Positions 22,497 through 32,429 of a DNA stretch of 32,666 nt are shown piece by piece. Position numbers and translations under genes: made by a program. A model generated the notes under the pieces. It worked only from the letters and a program-made list of their open reading frames with translations, did not search any database and was not told the DNA's origin. The stretch's first letter is position 1. Every line of letters starts with the position of its first letter. Source of the DNA: Conidiobolus incongruus B7586 (taxonomy: Eukaryota > Entomophthoromycota > Entomophthoromycetes > Entomophthorales > Conidiobolaceae). The stretch covers positions 1 through 32,666 of the forward strand of contig JNEM01009181.1 in the NCBI GenBank assembly GCA_000697335.1, in the 5' to 3' direction.

Positions 22497-24619
22497 TATG
22501 TATTGAAATAATAAATAGTTTTAATTATGTGTTTTTTTCTAATTTTATTATTAATAATAATTTATTAATTTGGATATTTTAAATAATGTAACAAAGATAA
22601 ATATTTACATTATTAATGTATAAGGAATTCCGAATATCAAAATGCATATTATCTTTATTCATAAAAGATTTTATCTTTAATCACATGAGAATACTTAATA
22701 GTTTCAAAATATTGGTGAATTATATGCATTTTACAAATTATTATTAGTTAAAGTATGAGGTAATACTGCTATATAAATAAATTAATTTTTAGTAAAATAA
22801 GATATAAAATTGATTACTAATATTCTAACTTTTCTTACTTGGAAATAATCAATATTTATTAATTCTACTTTGAGTTGATAATACTCACAATTTAAATTAA
22901 ATTTATTTGAAAAACAAATTGGTATTAATACTAGGTTATGTAAAATGACTCATTATTGATAAGAAAAGTAGTATTATAGTTATAATGTTTATATAGTTCT
23001 AGTTATCTGTATATGTAATAAATTATTATTTACTTCCATAGAGCATTACATAAGATTTAATTTTTAAAATTTAGGGAATTAATATTGAAATTAAATAAAT
23101 GAATTTAAATTTTTTTATAATATTCCTTTATTAAAAATTATTTAAAAAAAATTTGATTTTAATAATAATCATAAAATATTCAATATTTTAATAAATTTTA
23201 ATCAAAGATAGTTTATTGAGTTATTTTAATAGTATGCAAATGATAATATTTTATAATTTTAAAATATAAAAAACTATTTTTATTAATTAATTATTATTAT
23301 CTTTTAAGTTAATTTTAAATTTATAATTTGCTTAATTATGATATAATTTGAGCCATTATACAGGGTATTATAATTTTAATGTCGATAAAGTTTCCGAGTG
23401 TTAGATTAATATATACGATTATATTTTTATATGTATCATAGTTTAAACATAATAATGTTACCAGTTTCAATTACTTTATTAAGCGATATTTTTAAAGATC
23501 TTATATGGTATTAAAACTAATTGATTTCTAGAATATAAAATTTACTTATAGTCGATTGAAAACTAATATTTAATAATAAATATTAGTTTTTTTTGTATAG
23601 AATCACAATTATTAGAATTTCAATAGTTGAAATAATAATTGTCCGAAAATTTCCTAATAAATTCCCCATTAATTTTTAATGTTATAGCCGTGATGCTGAT
23701 TATTGCAGGAAACTTTAAGTTCAACAATTATTGAGGTTATTATTCTTCATTTTGGATTAAAAATGCGGGTCAAATTTCAAAATATTCTCACCCAAATTAT
23801 CAATATATATTATGTATGAAAAATGAGGATGGTTATTATTTTACCTTTGATTAGAACAACTCTGATTGGTATGATTAATATAATTTAATACAATAGCATA
23901 CTAGCTTTATCAGTTTATAATTTATATAATTTAAAATGATTCCAACTAATATAAAAAATATCCTTAGTATTGATATTCTCAAAAATAAGATTTTTATACC
24001 CAACAATAACTTGGTATAGCTTGATTGATTATAAAGTATGAAATGTTTGAATGAATATATATAATATAGAAAGTTTATAGAATTAAACTATTATATTTAA
24101 ACTATAATATTTGAATATCCAATTTGATATATTAACATCAAAATTATGATATAAATATTGTTTTTATAATCTTTCTTAGCTCATAAATTTCAGTCAGTAA
24201 TATTAAAACAATTATGATAATTAATTACAGACATTCTAATATTATAAGATATAAAGATTTATATTTGACAAATTTGAACATAATCATATTAATAGATAAA
24301 AATACTTTTGTACTATATCTCAATTTTAATAACAAAAAATTGATAGAAATTACTATTTGTATTTTTCATTGTATTTTTCATTATATTTTACATACTATAA
24401 TTTAGTCTCACCAAACAGGACAAATTAATTAATTTTGTTTAAGTAATTTTTAAAGGATCTAATTTTTATTATTGATGATTATTGATTGTTACTTGGATTT
24501 CAATTCTTTTCATTGAAATATTTCAATAATCAATAATAAGCTATGTTGCTTTTTATATCTCTAATAGCCAATTGAGAAATTAAGTTATCACTTTAATATA
24601 TCATTTAGTCTGTTCAATT
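22497..24619. other. 2.1-kb AT-rich spacer
   Basis: No gene is supported. A slightly GC-richer patch at about 23640-23850 has no recognisable product. A 63-codon open frame at 24214-24405 consists almost wholly of codons from A/T runs and is not credible. Confidence 0.55.
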
Positions 24620-26338
24620 ATGATGCATAGACAGCCAAAATCAAATAATACATATATGAAATCTCATCACCTCAACAGAATGGAATATCCTGCTAGACAT
24701 GCCGCAGGAGAAAGCTACCATTTGAAAAGCAGTTACCAAAATGCAACTGGAGCTCCAAAGCGAGTATATTTTGCATTTATTCCATATTCAGTCGTAAGAG
24801 ACAAACTCGTCAAAAATTGAATAATATAGGGAATATATGGTTTAATAAGGGAGATCACTGCCGTAAACTTTCAGAAAATAATATTGCAAGGAAGAATTAT
24901 GAATCTCTACTTGAAACGATATTCAGTACTTCAGACGAATGTAAGTTAACTTTTTAATGTTTTACCCAGCTTATCATATAATAAATAAATGAATTCTTCA
25001 CTGAATATTAAATTACTAGCAATCATCGACAAATTCGATTTTAGCCATCTTTTAATTCTGATGCTAATGGGACAAATTACGGAAAATAATCCTATGATAA
25101 ACAACGAAATGGGATGATGCCTCAATAAAATTAATTTGGAACTTATTCGAAGATTAGTTATTGCTTATATTAAGCTCAACATTGTATTTATCAAGGAATT
25201 TTACAATCCAAAGTTTAAATATCTGGCACCTTATAATTATTTTAAATATTTTCACCCTTGGATCATATATTTCAATAAACAGCTACTTTACGAAAATATA
25301 GACTATATTGAACCTTTATTGACGTCAGTCATTTTATTTGTAGGTTATTCTTACATCAGTTATATGTATAAAGAACTGTTAAAGTATTTGAAATACATTG
25401 CAAAAATTCAATTAAGACAAAATAATTTCAATGTCTCTAAAACTAATTATCAAGCTTTTTTATCTTTTTATCTTTTTATACCCAATGCTATTTCGAGGAC
25501 TGACTAAGCAATCATTGCCTTATTACAATTAAGCATGTCCATTACTCTCTCTACTTGGGATCCATTTGGATATTCGTGTCCTACGAGATATTGGCCAACA
25601 TGACAGGAGATGTATTTAAAACATAGCAATTTTTCAAGGTTTGCATCATACTAGTAATTTAAGCTTACCACCTTATTATACTACTGTGATCCCTATAAAT
25701 CAAATTTGGAGGCAGAATATATATATGCTTAGCTCGATGGTTGTATGAACAATATTGGATACCAATCACAAATATAATGTGTAAATTCTATTTAAAATAT
25801 GATTTGTGAAGCAATCAACTCACATCCGAACTGCTAAGGACTAAGCGTAATGACTTGGGAAAATTCAACGGTTACTATTTGATTCAATCCTTTGACCAAT
25901 TTTTTTTATTGACTAGTCGTTATCCATCTCAAGATCATTTGACAATCATTCAAAAGTATGTATAGTCATTAATTTGTATATATCACCAGTGGATTCTCCT
26001 GATTCATTGGCGACAGTCGCCATGCTTCTATCCCGGTTCCAACAAGGTAGAGAGTCTCACTTGTAGATCTGTAGCTGTAAAAAGTATATTCAAAATAGTA
26101 CAATGCAGCCCTATCATTACTCTCACTATTTATTACCAATGTCAACCTGAAATATCATTTTTCTACCTGAGACTCTGTATAAATACTACTTAAAACAAAA
26201 TCTTTCAAAATGAAATACTGCGAGAATTGAGTGAAATATTTAAATTTTTTTAAATTTAAGCAAGAACATTCCGTTACAAATGATACTTTCAACGCTTTGA
26301 AAGATGATAAAGATATTGAAATAAGAACTAAATGTTGA
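24620..26338 (+). pseudogene. Zn(II)2Cys6 transcription factor, array copy 6, decayed
   Basis: Homology to the intact copies runs over the whole length but is broken by many lesions. The ATG codons at 24620, 24623 and 24656 are out of frame with the zinc-cluster remnant (from about 24676). There SC, a stop, TCRRRK and KQLPKCNWS can be read, with the third and fifth cysteines lost. The central region is best preserved (25136-25507: KELLKYL and NYFKYFHPW are intact). A frame change follows, then degraded RGLTKQSLPYYN and LGIHLDI. Stops replace Trp in the GW and KYVW motifs and Gln in the YYNQAC motif. The C-terminus ends with NDTFNAL and a TGA at 26336-26338. It cannot make a functional regulator. 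The disruption count by eye is about ten, including at least three frame changes. Confidence 0.9.
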
Positions 26339-27376
26339 TTATTAGAGTTTTTTTTATTATAATAAATTTTATTTAATTTCATTAGTGCTTTTATTAGTAG
26401 ATGCTATATTATTTTACTATATTTTTCAACTTTAATTATATTACATTGATAGGAAATTTGATCTAACTTTTATTTCAAAATATAAAGTTCAATCAATACT
26501 TATTTATTTTCTTAATGATATTGGTTAGTAAATTCAAGTTAGTTTTCAATAGAATGGTTATCATAAAAATTTAATATATTAAAAATATAAAATAATATTA
26601 AATAATAAATTATTTTTTAATTTTGTCTTAATCATATAGTGTTTTTTTTTCTTGGACAATAAAATTAAATAAATCATAATAAATTACCTTTATATTTCAT
26701 CAATTATTTTTTTTATTTAATTCTCAAATGGTTGTTTATAAAATTGAAACAAATAAATATAAAATTATTGAAACAGGATATTAAAATTAAAAAATTAACT
26801 AGAATAATTATACAAATGATAAATATTACCAAATGATCATTAAAAGATATACAGCTAATTTATAAACTAATAATTAACATATTGTGGTTATACCAACTGC
26901 TAGTAGAATGTTGATAATATGAAAGAGAGCGGCTTGCTCCTGGTCTATTTGTTAGTTTGAGTTAAGATATTTTATTAGGATTTAATGGGCTTCAAAGAAG
27001 GCTGGAGGTGATAATAAAAATGTTTTCCAACAATGGTTCTGTTATGTATCATACTTAAGTAGTAGGCAGTGTAAAGAAAAGTATTAGGTCTTCAGAAAAA
27101 TGAGGTCTTGAAATGGCGTGACAGGTATTTCGGAGCTAAATCTTCATGAGGTAATAAATTGCGAGATGAAGTTGGTCGCCCATAGTGTTACCCGAGTCAC
27201 TACAATTTATTTAAGTAAACTTTGCTAAAATTCAATATATTTCATAACATTGATATCTAATTTGATTATATTTAATATTGATTCAATCCCATAAATTTAG
27301 TGAAAATCTTATTTTTTTAAAATCAAAATATTAATTGAAATTTAACAGTCAACAAAATAAAAAATTGTAATTAAAC
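26339..27376. other. Spacer with a GC-richer island, upstream of SNF8
   Basis: The first ~540 bp are plain AT-rich sequence. From about 26930 to 27215 the base composition shifts upward and both strands show stretches with few stops. The minus strand has one stop in about 70 codons, ending near 26980. The products are not recognisable. This may be the relic of a gene or repeat, or the 5' regulatory region of SNF8. The last ~150 bp before the SNF8 ATG are again AT-rich. Confidence 0.45.
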
Positions 27377-28437
27377 ATGAGAAGAAGAGTTGGTGTTGCA
27401 GGATTACAAAATCAACATAAAACAAGAGTAATTGAATATAATATTTCCAACATATTTTTTGTATTTATTTTTCCATATTAGGAGTTATACAAAGAAAAAG
27501 GGAGTGAAATTGCTAAAATACAATTGGAAGAAGTAAATAAAATTTAATTTCATGTGACAGTTTATTAATATCTTATAATATATAGTTGAATAAACAATTT
27601 CAACAATTTCAAACCAATTTAGAACAATTTTCTAAGGTATATCAAAAGGAGTTGAAAAAGAATCCCGAATTTAGAGATTATTTTCATAAACTATGTTCAA
27701 AAATTGGGGTTGATACTTTAGCTTGTAATTCTGTATTGATTATTTTATATAATATTATTTATTAACTTTTTAAAAATGCTATTAGCTAGTAATGGTTTCT
27801 GGTCCAAATTATTGGGAGAAGGAGATTATTATTACGAATTAGCAATTCAACTTATTGAAATTTGTATTAATACCAGAGAATTAAACGGGGGTTTAATTCA
27901 ACTTAACAGTTTACATAATCAATTACAGTTAAAAAGAAGTAAATATGATCAATTGGTAACAAAGTAAATGAATAGATATCAAATTAAATTTATTTTGATA
28001 TTAATCAATTTTGATTAATAGGGAAGATATTATCAAATCTTTAAAAACTTTAAAACCATTAGGAGGAAGTTATCAATTACTGACAATTGGTAAAGAAGAT
28101 TTTATTCAAAGTATTCCGAGGGAGCTAAATAGAGATCAAACTGAAGCGATTAGTTTATCTCAAGTAGCATTTATAATTCTTTCAGTGCTTACTTTTATTC
28201 ATCATTTTTTATTATTTAGGAATTGAAATTTGTTACAAAAAATTCTTTAATGGAAAGATTTGAATGGTCTGAAGAGAGAACAAATCAATTACTAGTAAGT
28301 TATTTTTTGTTATATATTTTATAATTATATTAATAATATTAATTAATTAGGACTTTTTAATTGCTGAAGGTCTATTCTGGTTAGATGACCAGGTTGAACC
28401 TAATCAATATTGGTTAGCTACAGGCTTTACAGATTAA
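27377..28437 (+). CDS. SNF8: ESCRT-II complex subunit SNF8/VPS22 (EAP30 family), seven exons
   Basis: Exons are 27377-27427, 27482-27532, 27586-27724, 27786-27963, 28022-28163, 28220-28294 and 28351-28437, joining to 240 residues plus stop, within the family's usual 230-260. The product starts MRRRVGVAGLQ, the hallmark N-terminus of SNF8, and continues with a helical region (LYKEKGSEIA, KKNPEFRDYF, IGVDTLASSNGFWSKLLG). Two winged-helix domains follow, with GDYYYELAIQLIEIC, LKTLKPLGGSYQLL and FIQSIPRELNRDQTEA. It ends in LIAEGLFWLD and QYWLATGFTD. SNF8 forms ESCRT-II with VPS25 and VPS36 on endosomes, linking ESCRT-I to ESCRT-III in sorting of ubiquitinated membrane proteins into multivesicular bodies. 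Introns are 54, 53, 61, 58, 56 and 56 bp, all GT...TAG. Splice sites were chosen by frame and homology. The gene is unrelated to the regulator array. Confidence 0.95.
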
Positions 28438-28665
28438 TAAAGTTTTAAACTTTAATTGGTTTTCTATTATTACATTTATATTCATTAATTTGTTTATACA
28501 TGTCTATTACCCTAATGTTATGATATTATATAACATTAATTGATGGTATATTGTATAAAAAATAAAATATTTAAAATTAATTATACAGATAAAAATCATA
28601 TAATTATGGTATCTTTAATGAATAAAACCGGTTAAATATTAATCCAAATCATAATAATTTATTTC
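28438..28665. other. Convergent intergenic region
   Basis: These 228 bp separate the 3' ends of SNF8 (+) and the collagen-like gene (-). They contain AATAAA-like strings usable as polyadenylation signals on either strand, such as AATAAAATA near 28560. Confidence 0.6.
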
Positions 28666-29562
28666 TTAATGTAAAGCATTGTAAATGCTTGAAAAGAAAG
28701 CAAATCGATGGGATTTGTCATCTCCGCTTTGACTATGGGCTTTAGCATCGGTTGGCTCAATAGAAGTTTGAGTATTGAAATAGGATCTCAAATATTTTCC
28801 ATACTCACTTCTATGACCTTGGAAAGCTTCATTCAATTTGTTTACCTCCTCATCAATATAAGGAGCCAAGTTGTTCCATTGTTGAGTGGTCATAGTTTTT
28901 GCTCTATCGAGCACATCGCCACTCCATAACAAAATAATTTTCTTTTGTTTCGAATCAAGCTTGTTGAATTCAGTCATAATAGTATTCAAGTCAATAGCTG
29001 TCTTGGCCAACTTATCAGCCAGTTTATCAACCAATTGTCTGAATTCTTCTTCTGGTGCGTTTCCTAGTTGTTTGAATAATTGCTGTAAATTATCATATGG
29101 GATATTAAACTTTGGAGTCACATCTGTAGATTTGTCTGTTTTTATAGGAGTGCTCGACTGATTGCTATTGGCAGGATTACCAGGTTGGGCAGGTTGACTA
29201 TTGTTGGAACCAGGCTGATTTACTTGAACAAGTTGACCATCATTGGGATTAGGTTGGCCAAGTTGAGCAGGTTGAACGCTATTGGAACCAGGCTGGCCAG
29301 ACTGACTAGGTTGACCATTATTCGAGCCTGGATTTCCAGGCTGACCAGATTGGCCGGGCTGACCATTATTGGAACCAGGCTGACCAGGTTGACCGGGCTG
29401 ACCATTATTGGAACCAGGCTGACCAGGTTGACCAGATTGATTACTATAGTTATCTGGGATGTATTGGTAGTAAGCAATTTGATCTGCTGGCATGGAACAA
29501 ATTGAACTTGTGCTCAACAAAGCTATAACAAAATGGATCAATTTCATAGTAAATAAAATCAA
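28666..29562 (-). CDS. Predicted secreted protein with collagen-like Gly-Gln-Pro repeats
   Basis: 298 codons from ATG 29562, or 293 if the second ATG (29547) is used. The second gives a cleaner signal peptide: MK, then the hydrophobic run LIHFVIALLSTSS, with cleavage probably near CSMPA. Residues 44-134 are Gly/Gln/Pro/Asn-rich repeats built on GQPGQPGSNN. They are most regular near the N-terminus and drift toward the C-terminus (NSQPAQPGNP). Residues about 150-263 form a Lys/Glu/Leu-rich, probably helical domain (LQQLFKQLG, EEEFRQLVDKLADKLAK, QWNNLAPYIDEEVNKLNEAF) with no cysteines. The tail is basic and polar. The Gly-X-Y triplets are interrupted by SNN, so a true collagen triple helix is doubtful. 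A cell-surface or extracellular matrix role is inferred; I do not recognise the C-terminal domain. The frame is intact and the GC content is higher than around it. Confidence 0.88.
   Translation of the reverse strand: MILFTMKLIHFVIALLSTSSICSMPADQIAYYQYIPDNYSNQSGQPGQPGSNNGQPGQPGQPGSNNGQPGQSGQPGNPGSNNGQPSQSGQPGSNSVQPAQLGQPNPNDGQLVQVNQPGSNNSQPAQPGNPANSNQSSTPIKTDKSTDVTPKFNIPYDNLQQLFKQLGNAPEEEFRQLVDKLADKLAKTAIDLNTIMTEFNKLDSKQKKIILLWSGDVLDRAKTMTTQQWNNLAPYIDEEVNKLNEAFQGHRSEYGKYLRSYFNTQTSIEPTDAKAHSQSGDDKSHRFAFFSSIYNALH
29161..29433 (-). repeat. Coding tandem repeat (Gly-Gln-Pro-rich)
   Basis: Imperfect units, mostly 24-36 bp, encode GQPG and SNNGQPG modules. The units nearest 29340-29430 are almost identical in DNA, with three copies of an ATTATTGGAACCAGGCTGACC-like string in partial form, which points to recent expansion. 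Repeat length is likely to vary between strains. Confidence 0.85.
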
Positions 29563-29622
29563 TGAATTGATTCGGTTTTGTAAAAAAATTAGAAAAATAA
29601 GGATGAAGTAAGAATGATCAGG

Positions 29623-29631
29623 GTATATAAG
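29623..29631 (-). promoter_or_regulatory. TATA box of the collagen-like gene
   Basis: The minus strand reads CGCTTATATACCC here, 60-80 bp before the two candidate start codons and set in locally GC-richer sequence, which makes this the most convincing TATA box in the window. Confidence 0.55.
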
Positions 29632-29640
29632 CGATTATGA

Positions 29641-30662
29641 TGTGATTAAATCCTTTTAATTAATTTATTATTGAATTACCTGTTAATAATACTAGGGTTA
29701 AATTAATTTATATTTTTGAATTCAATTCCATATATTCTTGAAGATTTTAAATTAAGGGTTAAAAAATTTCAAATTTGGATATTATAAAGATTAAAAATGA
29801 TGATGATTTATCTTCAATTTCCAATCTAATGAGTACGCTAATATTATAATCAATATTTTATAATATCATAACATTTTCAATTGATTCATTAATTTTATAA
29901 TCTAAGAATGTATATTAGTGAAAATAATTTTTAATAACAAAAAGATTCTGATGAAAGGTAATTAATTGGAAGCTTTTTAGAATAAAAGTTTGTTGATTAA
30001 AAATCAGATTCAATTATTAATAAAATTTATCAGAGTACATATTAGAGAGGGTTTAATTATAAAAATTTAATGGTGGATAAATTTCCAGATATTTGCTTCA
30101 GACCCATTCAACCATACATCAATGTTTAACTATGATTTTACAACTCAAAGCAGCGACATCGATATATTAATAATTATTATACCAAAATTTATGATCATAT
30201 TGATTGATACAATTATATTATATGTAGATATGTAGATTTAAATATTGATATTGTGATATTTGTATAACTATTTCAACTATTCATTATTATATCAGTCAAA
30301 ACATTTTGTAAAAACACAGAATTAGTTCTGTTATTATTCAACCTAAACAAAATGTTATTTATATATCAAAATGATTTTTTTAATATTTCTCTAATAGCCT
30401 ATTACCTGACTAGACTGAAAAGTAAAATTGCTATAATTTAAAAAATCTAAATGAATTGTTTAATGATAAATAATGATAATATTAAAACAATTCAAGTAAT
30501 AAATAATGTGGTGATATAATGTATAATGAAAATTTGATTGGAGAATGATTTATAAAAATATGAATAGATAAGAATTAAAATTTTAAATATATTGGAAAAA
30601 ATTAGTGTCAAAAAGTTTATAGAGTTTTTATTATAAATTTATATTCATAATTGAGCAAATAA
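29641..30662. other. AT-rich intergenic region
   Basis: About 1 kb between the collagen-like gene's promoter and the tRNA gene. I see no coding region or repeat in it. Confidence 0.55.
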
Positions 30663-30737
30663 CCTTCGATAATATGGTAGAGGTGAGTATAGCCGCCTGT
30701 CACGCGGGTGACCTGAGTTCAATTCCCAGTCGGAGAG
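30663..30737 (+). tRNA. tRNA-Asp (anticodon GTC)
   Basis: The anticodon arm CCGC-CTGTCAC-GCGG gives anticodon GTC, and the loop is identical to that of eukaryotic tRNA-Asp. The T arm CTGAG-TTCAATT-CCCAG carries a good Pol III B-box, and the D arm contains the GGTGAGTAT string typical of tRNA-Asp. The acceptor stem pairs CTTCGA (30664-30669) with TCGGAG (30730-30735). A T run (TTTTT) about 15 nt downstream can terminate Pol III. Oddities are a C:A mismatch at the end of the acceptor stem, G:G at the top of the anticodon stem and A:C in the T stem. It may therefore be a degenerate copy. No intron is seen. Confidence 0.78.
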
Positions 30738-31207
30738 TTTATCAGTTTTTCATCCTTTACAAATATGATATCACTAATTATATAATTTTTCGTTTCAAAA
30801 TCATTTGATAGTTCATTTACCACCCCATAATACAACATATCTCATATAAAATATATCCAGTTAAAATTACGAACCAAAATAAACCAACGCTGGCCTACTA
30901 AAAAACAATGGTATATCAAATTTCCCGATCATTTTCCAAAATTTTTGATGACTGAGGAAATTCCTAACCAAAGGTCAAGTATTTAAATAATATTAATCTC
31001 ATCATTTGCTAGTTTATTGAATGGATTAATGGATATTTTGAAATTATTAAAGATATGATGATAGTGAAAGAATTTAATTTGATATGCTTGATAATTTGCA
31101 GTTTTATAGGCTAAAACATAGATTGTTAGTTATCATTAACCTTTTTTTAGTAACAAGTAATTGAAAGCCACCAATCAATTGATGCAGTAGTCTATTTATA
31201 TTATAAT
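30738..31207. other. AT-rich intergenic region right of the tRNA
   Basis: It includes the tRNA's T-run terminator (about 30745-30749) and otherwise has no recognised feature. Confidence 0.55.
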
Positions 31208-32030
31208 TCAATCACTTTCTTTAGGATATAAACAGAGTTGGCAACGCTTCCACCAATAAATATTTGGTGATTTAATAGGGCATATTTTTTTACTATCTAA
31301 GTCAATTCCCTCTTTGCATTTTCTACATAACCCTTACTTTAATTCTCTAGGTATAAAATATTCCGTATTTTTCTGAGATTTTGTCTTTGGCCTCAAATAG
31401 CTTCGATAATCAATTGGGTCAGGATAAAAACATTTATTTTTGGAAGAAACGCCATGAAAGTAATTCATATGATACCTAATAAAAATTAACGATAAATTTG
31501 AATAATCATAAATATAAAATACTTACTAATATGAACTAGACTTTAATTTAAAAGTGAGTTCGTTCCCGTTTTGAAAACAGAGTTGACATAATACTTCTTT
31601 GTCGCCATTGTGGTATATAATCCAATGAGGAGAATATACATCGCCATATTTAACTTCACCCTTTTTATGACCCTTTTTTGTCACTTGTAGTTCGAATGGA
31701 GTAGCACTATTTTCAATATCAATTTCTTTATATTCTCTTCTACCATATTTAAAGTGGCATCCATATAATTTGGGATTTTTGATTTTATCATGATCTTGTA
31801 ATTTTACGTGGTTACTAATAAAACTATATTCCACCTATAAAATATTAAAAATTTTTCAAATTAATTATTAAATACAGGTTGAACTTGATGATTTTTATTG
31901 TTATTTTCAGTATTATTGTGTGTACTACCTTGGTTTGAAAAGGATAATTGCGGATCCTGAATTTCAAGATCTTAAATATCAATGTAGAAAGATTCGTCCA
32001 AATTGTCTAAATTATTATCTTTATTTGGAT
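31208..32030 (-). pseudogene. Gene with Rua1-type C-terminal domain, decayed and missing its 5' part
   Basis: Three exons can be read on the minus strand: about 32030-31876 (acidic, Asn-rich), 31834-31527 and 31475-31208, with introns of 41 and 51 bp (GT...TAG). The product resembles the C-terminal domain of Rua1-like transcription regulators (PF14616 type). Seen in order are YSPHWIIYH, VLCQLC, LTFKLKSSSY followed by YHMNYFHGVSSK, GLCRKC, and YWWKRCQLC near the end, with the family's paired-cysteine motifs. Rua1 itself controls ustilagic-acid synthesis in Ustilago; the role here is unknown. Three in-frame stops occur: TAA at 31974-31972, TAG across the second splice junction (where a Trp is expected in YWYH), and TAA at 31336-31334 before GLCRKC. 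Coding signal fades near 32030 and an LTR lies 190 bp further upstream, so the 5' part is absent or displaced. Confidence 0.72.
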
Positions 32031-32218
32031 TTAGTTATAAAAAATTTTATATTTATCATATTATTTACATACATAATCAAACCTTGTACATTGGTTCTGA
32101 TAAGTAATTTTTTGAGATTCTTGGTTGTAAAGTTGATTAAGCTTACATCTTAATAATTCTTCAGTATTGAAAAAAATATGATAGTCGGAATATTTATTTA
32201 ATTTTTATAACAGGGCAA

Positions 32219-32423
32219 TGTATACAAGTTGTTTCAATGTGAACAGTGTGGGAAAAAGTCCTTGTTTATTTGGCAATGGTTCCCATTTTTATATGTAAAA
32301 GTTGGTGAGGGTTCAGAGGTAAAATTAGACAAGATAAGATCAAGTAGATAAAAGAGATAAGATAAGGTAAGCAGATATGATTGACAGTGTCACGATGATG
32401 ACAAAGTGATCTGATCTATGACA
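32219..32423 (-). repeat. 3' LTR of the chromovirus
   Basis: About 205 bp, beginning TGTCATAG directly after the purine tract AGGGGAG and probably ending TATACA (TGT...ACA ends). A TATAAAAATGG promoter string (rc 32283-32293) and an AATAAA signal (rc 32265-32270) lie inside. The start boundary is firm. The inner end is a best guess, because the partner LTR and target duplication are outside the window. Confidence 0.7.
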
Positions 32424-32429
32424 CTCCCC

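Noticed and set aside
24214-24405. 63-codon plus-strand open frame in the spacer
   Set aside because: It is almost entirely Ile/Asn/Leu/Phe/Tyr codons from AT-rich DNA, with no homology signal.
26155-26382. 75-codon minus-strand open frame
   Set aside because: It is antisense to the 3' end of the decayed sixth regulator copy.
28011-28226. Apparent separate small gene starting at an ATG near 28011
   Set aside because: Its reading frame is exon 5 of SNF8 with flanking intron sequence. Homology and splice sites explain it fully.
27428-28350. SNF8 as a pseudogene because its frame is split by stops
   Set aside because: All interruptions fall within six introns with proper GT...TAG ends, and the joined exons give a complete 240-residue protein.
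29185-29505. Open frames opposite and overlapping the collagen-like gene (both strands, 29185-29505)
   Set aside because: They are antisense or shifted readings of the Gly-Gln-Pro repeat, kept open by the repeat's composition. The signal peptide and domain structure fit only the minus-strand 298-codon frame.
31334-31974. Reassigned stop codons as an explanation for the in-frame stops of the Rua1-like gene
   Set aside because: The four intact regulators, SNF8 and the collagen-like gene use TAA as a normal terminator and contain no internal stops.
31920-32153. 77-codon plus-strand open frame
   Set aside because: It is antisense to the acidic exon of the Rua1-like relic and AT-rich beyond it, with no recognisable domain.
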